Part shown: positions 46,105 to 54,505 of the stretch, piece by piece
Numbering within the stretch: position 1 is the stretch's first letter
Layout of the letters: the number at the start of each line of letters is the position of its first letter
DNA from: Phycisphaeraceae bacterium
GTDB taxonomy: Bacteria; Planctomycetota; Phycisphaerae; Phycisphaerales; UBA1924
Direction: 5' to 3'
NCBI GenBank assembly: GCA_020639235.1
Contig: JACKHC010000001.1
Coordinates: 806,001-870,000 of the forward strand
Length of the DNA: 64,000 nucleotides
The notes under the pieces: model-generated
The model's database searches: none
Seen by the model: the letters and a program-made list of their open reading frames with translations, nothing else
Told to the model about the DNA's origin: nothing
Program-made: the position numbers and the translations under genes

Positions 46105-47514
46105 ATGAAGCACGTTGCCCGCGAGCCTCGATACTCCCCGCACGAATCCGCCAGCATTCGAGAACTTAAGCTAGCTGGATCAGGCTACCATAGTGTCACG
46201 ATTGGCAATATATCGACGGGGGGCTGCCAGCTATGTCTAGAGTCAACTCTCTCAATAGAAGTAATTAAAACCGGTGTGTCCGCTGAGTGTACATTCACGA
46301 AAGATGATCGGGTTGTCACTATTGAGGGAACGGTGCGATGCCACAGACACAACAGAGGACAAAGCGTTATTCATGTGCAGTTCTCAACCCCGACGATAGT
46401 CGGCCGCCCTGGCCATCTTGCCTCTTGGAAACCAGAGAGCCCCGGAGGGCTAATTCCCGAGGATGCATACAACAGCGAGATTGAATGGCGTAGCGAGCAC
46501 ATTCGACATTGTGTCGACACACTAGTCTCGCTAAGCAAATACTATGCTGCGGCGCTCTCGTCTCTAGGCATCTATGCTACGGTCGGATTTGGACTCTTAG
46601 CATCTTCTACTCGTGCACCGAGAATTCTATTTGCGATGGTCGGGTATGCGCTAACCGCGTTTTGCTTGATTGCAGGCGTGTTCTTGGTTCGATTCTGTGG
46701 ACATGCGTTCTGTAGAGTCCTGATGAATAGAAAGCGAATCGTCGCGTTGCGAAGTGCATTCTACAGCCAATGTGGAGCCTTAGAGGCGGTTCCTCCGCCG
46801 CACTCACCCGATCAAGTGTGGCTGCCCAAGGGGTATAAGTGGTTTCCGTACTTCTTGCTGTATATGAATTTTACAGTATTGCTCATGGTTGGCCCGTTCA
46901 CATATACGATTACCGACAACATTGCGTACTCGCTTTCCGCAATGGCCGTTGTGCTTTTATTAGTCGCTGTTGGTTACACCAAGCTGTGCCATAGATATGC
47001 AGAAGACATGTGGTGCGGCAAGGCGTTTCTAAGCCAAGAGTTCAGTGCCTACTACGAGATTCCATTGCGCGATCTTGGCAATCCTGACATGTTACGATTT
47101 CATTGCAGAACAATCTGGAATGCCGAGGAATGGACTGATCGCAAGAAGCGTCGCGGTTTATTGGTAGTATATTGGACCATCACGATCATCTCTTGCGTTT
47201 TGTGGGTCGCTTGGTCAATAGTTCATACTCGCGAAGTGACGAGGATTGTCCAGGAGTCAAACGAGCTAGGACCTTCATTCGTTGGTCCGCCAGAGGCCGT
47301 TAGTGCATTTGTTCTTGGAGCCGACTTGTTACTAGAACCAAAGTATTGGAGCCTCCTGTCTGGACAGGTCTTAGGTTTAACTGCGGTCTTGACCGGTTGC
47401 GCGATTCTCCTCAGAACGCTGACCTTTGAGTATCGACGCCGAATGCCTCAGTTGCCAGCGGATCACGCGAAGCGCCCACTCAAGGGAGACAGGTATTTTC
47501 GAATTTTTCCTTAG
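46105..47514 (+). CDS. PilZ-domain membrane protein
   Basis: This 469-residue protein begins with a PilZ domain (about 1-105). It has REPRY near the start in place of the RxxxR motif and NISTGGCQLCLE matching the (D/N)xSxxG motif, which together bind cyclic di-GMP in this family. A large membrane part follows, with hydrophobic helices near 150-170, 175-200, 250-275, 285-305, 355-375 and 415-435. It is therefore a candidate second-messenger-responsive membrane protein. GAGGAA lies five bases before the ATG. It is AT-richer than most of the island, consistent with a separate origin. Confidence 0.65.
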   Translation: MKHVAREPRYSPHESASIRELKLAGSGYHSVTIGNISTGGCQLCLESTLSIEVIKTGVSAECTFTKDDRVVTIEGTVRCHRHNRGQSVIHVQFSTPTIVGRPGHLASWKPESPGGLIPEDAYNSEIEWRSEHIRHCVDTLVSLSKYYAAALSSLGIYATVGFGLLASSTRAPRILFAMVGYALTAFCLIAGVFLVRFCGHAFCRVLMNRKRIVALRSAFYSQCGALEAVPPPHSPDQVWLPKGYKWFPYFLLYMNFTVLLMVGPFTYTITDNIAYSLSAMAVVLLLVAVGYTKLCHRYAEDMWCGKAFLSQEFSAYYEIPLRDLGNPDMLRFHCRTIWNAEEWTDRKKRRGLLVVYWTITIISCVLWVAWSIVHTREVTRIVQESNELGPSFVGPPEAVSAFVLGADLLLEPKYWSLLSGQVLGLTAVLTGCAILLRTLTFEYRRRMPQLPADHAKRPLKGDRYFRIFP

Positions 47515-47914
47515 TTGTCCCGTTCCCTTGCAATGGAAATGCTATAGCGTGACGCTGCGCATCGTAGCAAATGGCCACACTGAATCTGGCAGGATCTCGC
47601 CGATGCTATTAACGAAAGTCAATTCGGCCATATCATTGAGTACCAGGGGCTGCCCGTGGCCAGTGTGAGACGGGCGCTGGCCACCGTCTCCAACCTTGCC
47701 AGCATCAAGACTGGGACCTCCACGTGCTGCGCCGCACCGCCACCTTCGTACCGGCGGGATCAGGAGTCTCCGCACGCGAAATCGCCGGGATGCTCGGCCG
47801 CAGCCAACTCTGCACCACGGATTTCGGTGGCGACTCGCATGTCGATCTAGTGATGCTCATATCGAAGGTCCAATTCTACAGCATAGTGAACCATAGCACC
47901 AAGGAGTATGCTCT
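47515..47914. other. Spacer containing a recombinase fossil
   Basis: This 400-base gap separates the PilZ gene from the nitrilase-like gene. Its central part (47620-47825) is a decayed tyrosine recombinase. The right end supplies the ribosome site of the next gene. Nothing else is evident. Confidence 0.55.
47620..47825 (+). pseudogene. Tyrosine recombinase fossil
   Basis: The plus strand reads IIEYQGLPVASVRRALATVS up to about 47710. After a frameshift it reads DLHVLRRTATFVPAGSG and VSAREIAGMLGRSQLCTTD to about 47825. This corresponds to the final third of an integrase, from the box preceding HxLR through the GMLGHS motif, with HVLRR and GMLGR in place of the usual residues. The active-site Tyr region is lost. 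Confidence 0.7.
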
Positions 47915-49720
47915 ATGTGTCCAGTTCGACCATACACGATTGATCAGGCTATACAATCGATGGGCATAGGCAAATGGATTGGAGAGGACGGCACCCCAGA
48001 CTTTACGCTTTTTCGTTGGCCACCAGATGTGTTCGCAATCGCGGCGACGATTCTTCGTGAGTCAGGAGCGTATCTTCATGCTGCTCGCCCTCATGTGTAT
48101 CCGTCGGACACATGTTACAAGGTCGGTACATGGGCAGAACATGTAGGGTCTGTTGCACACGATTGGAGAACGCGAGATGTATACAAAGTGGACCCGCCGG
48201 ATCAGGTATGTAGCGCGGTTTCCGAGCTAGTGCGCATCGCGGAATCGCCTATTCATGAACTGTCGAGAACGGCCGAAGACAACTTAGATTGGCTCCCATT
48301 CCTCCGGCTTCTGTCGTACGCTGACCACGCTTGCCAAGGCGCAGGAATGGTGTTTGGCGCGGCCGAGGGTGCCGAACTTAACAACATAGACTGCTATCCG
48401 CTAGACAGTATTGTCAGCTCTTACTGCATTAAGCTGTTGATCAAGCACTTCATGGGAAGAGATGAACAAGAACAGCAAAGCAAATTTGCCCCGTTCACAT
48501 TATGCCGCCTCATTGATCCGGCTAAAGCAGTTGTCGTGCCGAAAATGCGGACTTCTCAAAGGGGCGCGACAATACGGTCTCTATCTCTCTATCTAGCACT
48601 ATTGAATGGAACCGATGTCGAGCCTGTATGGAACCCCCCGCACCAACTCCTCGTCAGGAGTCCCACTAATCCAAAGGGCGTTGATTCCACTAAGATTCGC
48701 GAAGTTGACATTCAACAGCTCCCAGGATCGGCGGGGCCATACAACATAATTTTGCTGCCGTGGCCATATGAGATCGTGCCTTCGCAGTTTACTCCGGTGG
48801 CAGGAGGACTAGATAGCTTGGGGGGGCGGCCGCAAGAACCACATTCGTTCTTTGCCTATCGACCACATTCCATCCCGCACACGTTTCAGCGGTGGCTTCT
48901 TAATATAATCAATGATGCGCAGGCAACTGTTGGGCCAGTTCATGGAGTAGTAATGCCCGAAATGGCCATGACCCAGTCGGATTTCGATAATGTTTTTACA
49001 GATGAAGTACTGGGCCATCTAGACTTCGTGGCGTGTGGGGTGTACGAGGCCCCAACCTCCACGAGTTCCCTTGGACGTAACTACGTAGTCATTCGGAGTC
49101 GATTTGATGGGAGATGGGGGAATGTAGTTCAAGAGAAGCATCATCGGTGGGCACTAGACCGTGGCCAAGTGATGATGTACGGGCTTGCTTCTACACTCCG
49201 CCCAAACAGAACATGGTGGGAAGGGATTTCACTCCCGCGGCGCTGTTTAAACTTTTTTGCCCTTGACGCGATGACGGCATACACCGTGCTAATCTGCGAG
49301 GATTTGGCAAGGCCCGACCCGGTTGCTGACGCTATTAGAGCGGTCGGTCCAAATCTTGTTATATGTCTATTAATGGATGGGCCGCAGTTAAGTTCAAGGT
49401 GGAGTGCTCGATATGCCACCGTTCTCGCAGACGACCCGGGAAGCAGCATCATCACTCTGTCAAGTGTTGGCATGGTTGCGCTGAGTCGAACCCGGGAGCG
49501 CATCCACGAGAAATCTAGAACTATTGCGATGTGGCGAGAACCTGGAGCGGCGCCAGTTGAGCTGACTCTAGATCCAGACTGCGATGCGCTACTGGTGTCA
49601 CTCTCCGGGGCTCCGACTCGAGAGGAGACAATTGACGGTCGGCATGATGGTGGAATGGCAATCCAACCTCGTTTGGCTGGGGTCTTCCAGCTTCGTTCTT
49701 CCGTCGCGAGGCCTCAATAG
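47915..49720 (+). CDS. Nitrilase-superfamily (carbon-nitrogen hydrolase) protein with a novel N-terminal half
   Basis: This 601-residue protein has a C-terminal CN-hydrolase domain whose three catalytic positions are visible. Glu349 lies in GVVMPEMAM, Lys408 in VQEKHHRWAL and Cys461 in TVLICEDLARP, in the correct order and spacing for nitrilases. The N-terminal 300 residues resemble nothing I recognise. Nitrilase domains cleave C-N bonds, and some are fused to reverse transcriptases in known antiphage systems. This one stands alone. AGGAG eight bases before the ATG supports the start. It lies between two recombinase fossils and converges with an 81-residue gene that overlaps its last 7 bases. 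Confidence 0.7.
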   Translation: MCPVRPYTIDQAIQSMGIGKWIGEDGTPDFTLFRWPPDVFAIAATILRESGAYLHAARPHVYPSDTCYKVGTWAEHVGSVAHDWRTRDVYKVDPPDQVCSAVSELVRIAESPIHELSRTAEDNLDWLPFLRLLSYADHACQGAGMVFGAAEGAELNNIDCYPLDSIVSSYCIKLLIKHFMGRDEQEQQSKFAPFTLCRLIDPAKAVVVPKMRTSQRGATIRSLSLYLALLNGTDVEPVWNPPHQLLVRSPTNPKGVDSTKIREVDIQQLPGSAGPYNIILLPWPYEIVPSQFTPVAGGLDSLGGRPQEPHSFFAYRPHSIPHTFQRWLLNIINDAQATVGPVHGVVMPEMAMTQSDFDNVFTDEVLGHLDFVACGVYEAPTSTSSLGRNYVVIRSRFDGRWGNVVQEKHHRWALDRGQVMMYGLASTLRPNRTWWEGISLPRRCLNFFALDAMTAYTVLICEDLARPDPVADAIRAVGPNLVICLLMDGPQLSSRWSARYATVLADDPGSSIITLSSVGMVALSRTRERIHEKSRTIAMWREPGAAPVELTLDPDCDALLVSLSGAPTREETIDGRHDGGMAIQPRLAGVFQLRSSVARPQ

Positions 49721-49959
49721 CGCTGCTTGCCAGTTTGATGACGAATCCCAGAGACCTCTTGGACTCCGGAGCGGATTTCCTGTTCTTTGTTACCGTCAGA
49801 ACCTCGTGAAGCGCGCGCTGCATTGACTTTTGCAATCTGCATCGCAATCACGGTATCAACAATCTCTTCTGGATCGGATATGCCTTCGCGAATCTGTTCT
49901 GGCACTTGATTTACTATCCAGTTGACTCCCGCTTGGCCGGGTGAAATGAAATCCGACAT
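49714..49959 (-). CDS. Small protein convergent with the nitrilase-like gene
   Basis: The 81-residue soluble product starts MSDFISPGQAGVNWIVNQVP and has a helical middle (EEIVDTVIAMQIAKVNAARA) and a polar tail. GAGGATC just upstream of the ATG at 49959 supports this start over the longer frame. Its end overlaps the end of the nitrilase-like gene by 7 bases. No family is recognised. Its position suggests it could be a partner or antidote of the nitrilase-like protein, but nothing in the sequence shows this directly. Confidence 0.5.
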   Translation of the reverse strand: MSDFISPGQAGVNWIVNQVPEQIREGISDPEEIVDTVIAMQIAKVNAARASRGSDGNKEQEIRSGVQEVSGIRHQTGKQRY

Positions 49960-50572
49960 TTCTGATCCTCTGATTGCTGGTTTACCGATCATGCCGAACC
50001 GCCAGCAGATCCTCTGTGCGCTTGTACAATATCGCATCCAAATCCACAAAGCAACAGTGATTTTGGCATAAGTTAGGGTTGGGTTGTGGATAAGTGCAAC
50101 CAGATCCCACTTATCGGCTAGGGACTCTCGGATAGATCGAATTTTGTGCCTCGTCGGGAAGGCGTGGGAATGTGCGATTCCTGGTGCGGGGGCTTCGCTG
50201 GTGCTGGTGAGGTCCCTCGTCGGCAATTGCCCAAGGCCCACAGTTGGACCTAACAGACGTCAATAATGCCAACTAAGCCGCGTACATCATCGATGTGCAG
50301 GGGATAGCCCGGCGCCAGTATCAAGCGGGCGTTCCGCACTGTCCCCAAAAATGTTCCGGCATCAAGGCCGTGACGCCGCAACCGCGCGGTGCACCCCTGC
50401 CTCGTTCCTCGCAGGATCAGGAGTTCCCATGCGCAAGATCTCCGGCATGCTCGGCCACACGCAACTGGGTACGACCGAACGCTACGCTGTTGCGCTGCAG
50501 CGAGCACATGAATAGCCGACGCCGCGCATTACCATCGGCCCTGACGGACAGATCGAGGAGTGAGCGTCGGGT
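49960..50572. other. Spacer with a recombinase fossil
   Basis: About 610 bases without an intact gene. The right part (50290-50515) is a decayed integrase end. The left part, AT-rich and running up to about 50.05 kb, is the upstream region of the 81-residue gene. Confidence 0.55.
50290..50515 (+). pseudogene. Tyrosine recombinase fossil
   Basis: The plus strand reads ASIKRAFRTVPKNV (about 50315-50355), then after a stop and shifts it reads VTPQ. The end is well preserved: VPMRKISGMLGHTQLGTTER then YAVALQRAHE and a TAG at 50513-50515. The GMLGHT and ERYA positions hold the catalytic His and Tyr. The preceding HxLR is destroyed. The closest intact relative in the window is the integrase at 53336-54505, which has VNSIKKSF and RQIAGMLGHT. 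Confidence 0.78.
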
Positions 50573-50818
50573 TTAACCCGGCGAGCGCTTGGGATCCCGG
50601 CTGCCGGGATAGGTCCGCTCCTCCTGGTAGCGGCCGTTCTCCTTCTGGATCTTGACGGAGCCGCCGGCGGACCCTACCGCTTTCTCGAGGGCGCCGCCCG
50701 CTGTCGCTTCGGCCTTGGTATCGAAGCGTTGCACCACGCGATTGGTCGCGTCGTTCCTGAGCGCCCAGTCGTCCCGCTTGACATCCTTACTCAAAGTGTA
50801 CTTCGGAAGATTGGTCAT
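50573..50818 (-). CDS. DUF2188-family small protein
   Basis: The 81-residue protein follows the DUF2188 pattern. A Trp-containing strand (DDWALRNDATNRVVQRF) leads to DTKAEATAGGALEKAV, then a strand SVKIQKENGRYQEERTY, ending with YPGSRDP. DUF2188 is a small domain of unknown role. The ATG at 50818 is eight bases after GGAG; the upstream ATG at 50824 is too close to it. It lies alone between a recombinase fossil and the upstream region of the ATPase-nuclease gene. Confidence 0.75.
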   Translation of the reverse strand: MTNLPKYTLSKDVKRDDWALRNDATNRVVQRFDTKAEATAGGALEKAVGSAGGSVKIQKENGRYQEERTYPGSRDPKRSPG

Positions 50819-51303
50819 CGTCATATCTCCATATGAAGGCGTGCCCTATTAAACCCGCCCGCGCCGTCGAGTCAAGCATTCCCATGAGACTCCCCGCAGG
50901 CCGACGGTGCTGTCGATACTGAAGCGCGGCATTCCATGCAGGCGTGAATCAATCACCTCGCCTCGACGCCGTCCAGCGTAGCCCGCCCCCGAAGCGCCGG
51001 TCCAAGGTGTTGACCCCATTGATCACCGCTACACCTGGACCATGATCCTCGCCTCGGCGGGAGTACCGGGCCGAGGTGCCTAGCACGCTCGATGAGTTGT
51101 TTGGCACATAAATGTGCCGATCACTCTGGCCACTTGGGCCCAGGTCACTCGCTCTGGTTGAGTGTCAAATAGGTATTGCCATCGAGTTGGTGATCTGCCA
51201 CGATTACCGCCTAACGGAACACATAATGGCGAATCGCCAATGAACGCTGGCGCCCCTGTGGTAGTAACCCACATCGAAAGAGAAAATCGAAGAAAGAAGA
51301 TCA
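50819..51303. other. Upstream region of the ATPase-nuclease gene
   Basis: This 485-base gap holds palindrome site 7 (51103-51118). A short stretch at about 51030-51070 reads YTWTMILASAGVP in one frame, similar to the region after HxLR in integrases, but it is too short to call. No gene is supported. Confidence 0.5.
51103..51118. promoter_or_regulatory. Palindrome site 7
   Basis: GGCAC-ATAAAT-GTGCC has perfect arms. It is 186 bases upstream of the GHKL-nuclease gene at 51304. Confidence 0.65.
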
Positions 51304-53064
51304 ATGAGCAACATCGCACGGTTTGGTGTTGACCCAAAACTTGCGGCCATTCTTGGCGAGTCCTATTCGTCATCTGAGAAAGCCCTGCGTGAGCTCATCG
51401 ACAACGCATGGGATGCAGATGCATCTGTAGTAGATGTCATATTGCCGGAACCGATGTCGTCGGATCCAATCATCATTCAGGACAACGGAACCGGCATGAC
51501 GGAAGCAGAAGTCAGAACTATTTACTTGCGCATAGCCAACGACCGCTTGTCGCGCAGCAAAGACGCTCGAAGCCAGGGGAAGCATCGTCTGATCAAGGGG
51601 CGCAAGGGCATAGGAAAATTTGCGGGCTTGGCTGCGGCGCAGACAATGCTCGTCGAAACCACGGCCCGTGGACATACTACCAAGATAGAACTCAGGAAAT
51701 CGTTTCTCCTCGACGCACATGGAAATGCTGACCTGGAAAGCATTGACCTTCCCATTACGGTTATTGATGCCGACACGGCCATCCATGGTACAAGGGTCAC
51801 CCTATTCGACCTTGATCAATCCAAGGCATTCCCTAATCCTGATATTCTCCGCCGTCTCTTAGTGCGGGAGTATGCACGGGAAAGTGATTTTCAGCTTCGC
51901 GTGAATGGTGAACCGCTTGCCGTCTCCGACTTGGGAGGTGATGTCAAATCGATCACCTTTGATCATCCAGAAATTGGACAGGTGGTCGTTAAGTGGGCAA
52001 TCGCCGAAAGGCCGCTGCCAAGAGCCGAAGCAGGACTCGTCTATCGCGTTGGAGGTAAGGTTGTTGGTCGCCCGACATTCTGCGGCCTTGAAGCTGAAGA
52101 CGACATTCCGGAAAAGGTGCGAAATCGCTTGTACGGGGAGATCGAGGCCGACGGGCTTGACAAGCATGTCACTGCGGATTGGGGCGACATTGTCGAGAAT
52201 AGTCTTCCACTCCGTGATATCCACCAAGCGGTGAAAGCGTCCACTTCCGAGCATGTTCGTGAAATCTGCCGTGTTGAGGTCAATGCTGCTAAAGCGCGGT
52301 TGGGCCGGGTCTACAAGGCGCGAATCGAAACGCTTCCTGAGCACCGTCGGCAATACGCCGCCGAAGCCGTTGAGCGCGTCATTCAGAAATATTTTCCGGA
52401 AGGCGAAGACAAGGTGCGCCTACTCGTTAATTTGGTGCTAGATGCGCTTGAACGAGACGAGTATTTTACTGTCTGCGAACGGATTGCCTCAGCATCAGGG
52501 TCCGATGTGGCGACCATCGCTGAGTGCCTCTCGGAATTCGGACTGGTGGATTTGGCAGTCATGGGCAAGCAAGCCCGAAGTCGCATGTCTATTCTCGGAG
52601 AGTTCGAGCGGCTGGCCCAGCACGATGCCACGCTCGAAGCCGACATCCATAAGGCACTTGAACACAATCTTTGGATCTTGGGCCCACAATACAGCGTGAT
52701 TTCATCCAACCAGACTTTGGCGAAGATTATTGAGGGCTACTTGGTAAAGCCCGGTCACAAGGGACATGGCAAGAAGCGTCCCGATCTGTTCCTGGGCCAA
52801 TCGGTTGATGGTCGCAAGCTACTGATTGAGTTCAAGAGACCTAGTGAGACTGTTGGGCGCGAGGCGGAGGCTCAGGTGAAGCGATACCGGGACGAATTGT
52901 CCCCGAGTCACGGACCCATGGACATCGTGGTTCTTGGAGGGAGAGTCGAAGGATCATTGCGGGCAGATCCCAATGCAGACGCGCAGTTTCGCTCATATAT
53001 GGCAGTAATCGCGAATGCCCGCACGCAACTGGAATGGTTGCTGAAAGAACTCGCAGTGCGATAG
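51304..53064 (+). CDS. GHKL ATPase fused to a Shedu-like (DUF4263-type) nuclease
   Basis: This 586-residue protein joins two modules. The N-terminal GHKL/HSP90-type ATPase (about 1-230) has the N box ALRELIDNAWDAD (about 29-41), the G1 box IIQDNGTGM (about 58-66) and GRKGIGKFAG (about 99-108). A helical linker (about 290-430) follows. The C-terminal Shedu-like PD-(D/E)xK domain (about 440-586) has NLWILGPQYSV, then PDLFL with Asp494, IEFKR with Glu509 and Lys511, and a following QVKRY. Shedu nucleases are single-gene phage defences with variable N-termini, so a similar role is likely. ATP binding could gate nuclease action. Palindrome site 7 lies upstream. Confidence 0.82.
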   Translation: MSNIARFGVDPKLAAILGESYSSSEKALRELIDNAWDADASVVDVILPEPMSSDPIIIQDNGTGMTEAEVRTIYLRIANDRLSRSKDARSQGKHRLIKGRKGIGKFAGLAAAQTMLVETTARGHTTKIELRKSFLLDAHGNADLESIDLPITVIDADTAIHGTRVTLFDLDQSKAFPNPDILRRLLVREYARESDFQLRVNGEPLAVSDLGGDVKSITFDHPEIGQVVVKWAIAERPLPRAEAGLVYRVGGKVVGRPTFCGLEAEDDIPEKVRNRLYGEIEADGLDKHVTADWGDIVENSLPLRDIHQAVKASTSEHVREICRVEVNAAKARLGRVYKARIETLPEHRRQYAAEAVERVIQKYFPEGEDKVRLLVNLVLDALERDEYFTVCERIASASGSDVATIAECLSEFGLVDLAVMGKQARSRMSILGEFERLAQHDATLEADIHKALEHNLWILGPQYSVISSNQTLAKIIEGYLVKPGHKGHGKKRPDLFLGQSVDGRKLLIEFKRPSETVGREAEAQVKRYRDELSPSHGPMDIVVLGGRVEGSLRADPNADAQFRSYMAVIANARTQLEWLLKELAVR

Positions 53065-53139
53065 CGCAATCAGAATGCTCTGAGCCGATCTCATCACCAG
53101 CCGCTCCAGCACACCCTGTCCCCGGACCCGGGAACGCTC

Positions 53140-53364
53140 TGGCGCGAACTGGCGCAGCGACGGTGTGCAAACGAGTGATTCAGGGTGTCGAGGAGTGCTG
53201 AAAACCGTTCCCGATCAACGGGTTGGGGACGGAGTTTAATGCTGATAAGGGTGAGGTCGGCTGTTCAAATCAGCCCAGGCCCACCATCCCCAGCCCACTG
53301 AATCCGGGGGTTCCAGCGAGCGCATACATCCATGCTCACGCGGCGTTGGCGCGATTCTGGCGCG
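53140..53364. other. Putative unrecombined attP for tRNA-Ile
   Basis: The core is the tRNA-Ile 3' half at 53242-53286. Paired direct repeats flank it: TGGCGCG at 53140-53146 and TGGCGCA at 53150-53156 on the left, and TGGCGCG at 53347-53353 and 53358-53364 on the right. The pairs are 10-11 bases apart and 60-90 bases from the core, the geometry of integrase arm sites on both sides of a core. The right pair lies in the 3' end of the integrase gene. Having both arms present means this site has not been split by integration. Confidence 0.6.
53242..53286 (+). other. 3' half of a tRNA-Ile(GAT) gene
   Basis: The sequence starts in the anticodon loop (CTGATAA, anticodon GAT) and contains GGGTG, GAGGTC and a T arm GGCTG-TTCAAAT-CAGCC. 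It then has CAGGCCC, discriminator A and encoded CCA. The 5' half is absent, since the bases to the left do not pair with the stem. It matches the form of bacterial tRNA-Ile(GAT). It lies 50 bases from the end of an integrase gene, so it serves as an attachment core and is not a working tRNA. Confidence 0.8.
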
Positions 53365-54505
53365 GGAGGAGCACTTGATTGCTCGTGCAGGTTGCATCGG
53401 CAGGGTGGGTACCATGCTCACCGAAGAGTGTCTCAATTGTTTCCGCTGCGGTTCGCAGGAAGTCGGGGTGATGCTTCGCATAGATCTCGGTCGTTCTTGC
53501 CTCGGTATGACCAAGCATCCCTGCAATCTGTCTAAGAGGCACGCCGGCCGCGGCCATTAGCGTTGCGCCGGTGTGCCTTAATGTGTAAGGGGTGACATCT
53601 TGAAGGGCAGCGCGTTCGCACGCCTTCTGGAACGATTTCTTAATGCTGTTGACGGGCCGCCCCAGATACTCCACTACATACCCGGACTCCGAGCATGCGA
53701 TCGCTGCTTCAAGATAGGGGCGAAGGCTTGGCGTGATCGGCACCACCGGGCGTCGCTTGTTCGATTGGATGCTACCGGGCGGCAGAAAGTCGATACGACC
53801 CCACTCCAAATCCACTTGCTCAATGCGCAGGCTGAAGATGCCGATGGGACGCTGCAGGGTGTGAAGGGCCAGCATGACATACATTCGAAGGTGGTCAAGT
53901 TCGCACGCATTCAGGAGTCGCTTCACTTCCGGCAATCTCAGGAAGCGATCGCGTGGTGGCGGACTGGGTAGGAGCTGAACGTGCGGCACGCTGGAGAGAC
54001 GCCCTCGCTTCCAGGCTGAACGCATCGCAGCCTTCACCACACCCAGTTCACGATTGATGGTTCCATTGGATCCGGAGTGACCGTCCTGCCTTATCCGATC
54101 CATGCGCCAATCGGCATATCGCTGTTGGGCGTCCAGGCCGAAATCCGCGACGGAATCGATTCCACTGAGTTCAAGGAAATCCGTCATGTGCTTTAGCACG
54201 GTTCGAGCCGCCGGGACAAACGGAGTCTCGCGATTCAGTTGTCGCTCAACATAGTCACAGAGGACTGCTAGCAAGGGCAAATCCTCGGGATCACGCTTGG
54301 ACCGCGCATGGACTTGCTGATCGCGAACAAAGCCAACTAAGGCCCGCTTGGCTGTCTCAATATCACTTGTGCCCGTGCTCTTGCGTCTTGCGCGTCGAGT
54401 TCGAATCCCTCGTTTCTTTGGGGTCCAGTAAATGAAATAGTTGGGGCTGTCGGGGCGCCGGACAAGCAAGTACCCCTCGTAGTCCCAGATCGGTTCGTAG
54501 AACAT
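53336..54505 (-). CDS. Tyrosine recombinase (integrase) linked to the tRNA-Ile core
   Basis: The 389-residue integrase has an SAM-like N-terminal domain (about 85-180) and a catalytic domain from about 200. The box I Arg lies in TLQRPIGIFSLR. Box II is PYTLRHTGATLMAAAG, followed by GMLGHTEARTTEIYAKHH with the His and the nucleophile Tyr. Box I deviates from the usual TGLRxxE, so activity should be checked. GGAGGAG precedes the ATG. It is the last gene of a minus-strand set (HTH gene 54879, excisionase-like gene 54337) and its 3' end adjoins the tRNA-Ile half. Confidence 0.87.
   Translation of the reverse strand: MFYEPIWDYEGYLLVRRPDSPNYFIYWTPKKRGIRTRRARRKSTGTSDIETAKRALVGFVRDQQVHARSKRDPEDLPLLAVLCDYVERQLNRETPFVPAARTVLKHMTDFLELSGIDSVADFGLDAQQRYADWRMDRIRQDGHSGSNGTINRELGVVKAAMRSAWKRGRLSSVPHVQLLPSPPPRDRFLRLPEVKRLLNACELDHLRMYVMLALHTLQRPIGIFSLRIEQVDLEWGRIDFLPPGSIQSNKRRPVVPITPSLRPYLEAAIACSESGYVVEYLGRPVNSIKKSFQKACERAALQDVTPYTLRHTGATLMAAAGVPLRQIAGMLGHTEARTTEIYAKHHPDFLRTAAETIETLFGEHGTHPADATCTSNQVLLPRQNRANAA

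Noticed and set aside
51020..51080. Possible fifth recombinase fossil (YTWTMILASAGVP)
   Set aside because: Too short and without the GMLGH or Tyr motifs; resemblance may be chance.
53236..53526. Minus-strand reading frame ending WAWADLNSRPHPYQH
   Set aside because: This ending is the usual antisense translation of a tRNA 3' half; it overlaps the tRNA-Ile fragment and the integrase end and has no independent support.
54337..54505. C-terminal 56 residues of the excisionase-like protein as a functional domain
   Set aside because: They are encoded by the start of the integrase gene in another frame and look like antisense-type composition; probably a run-on tail.
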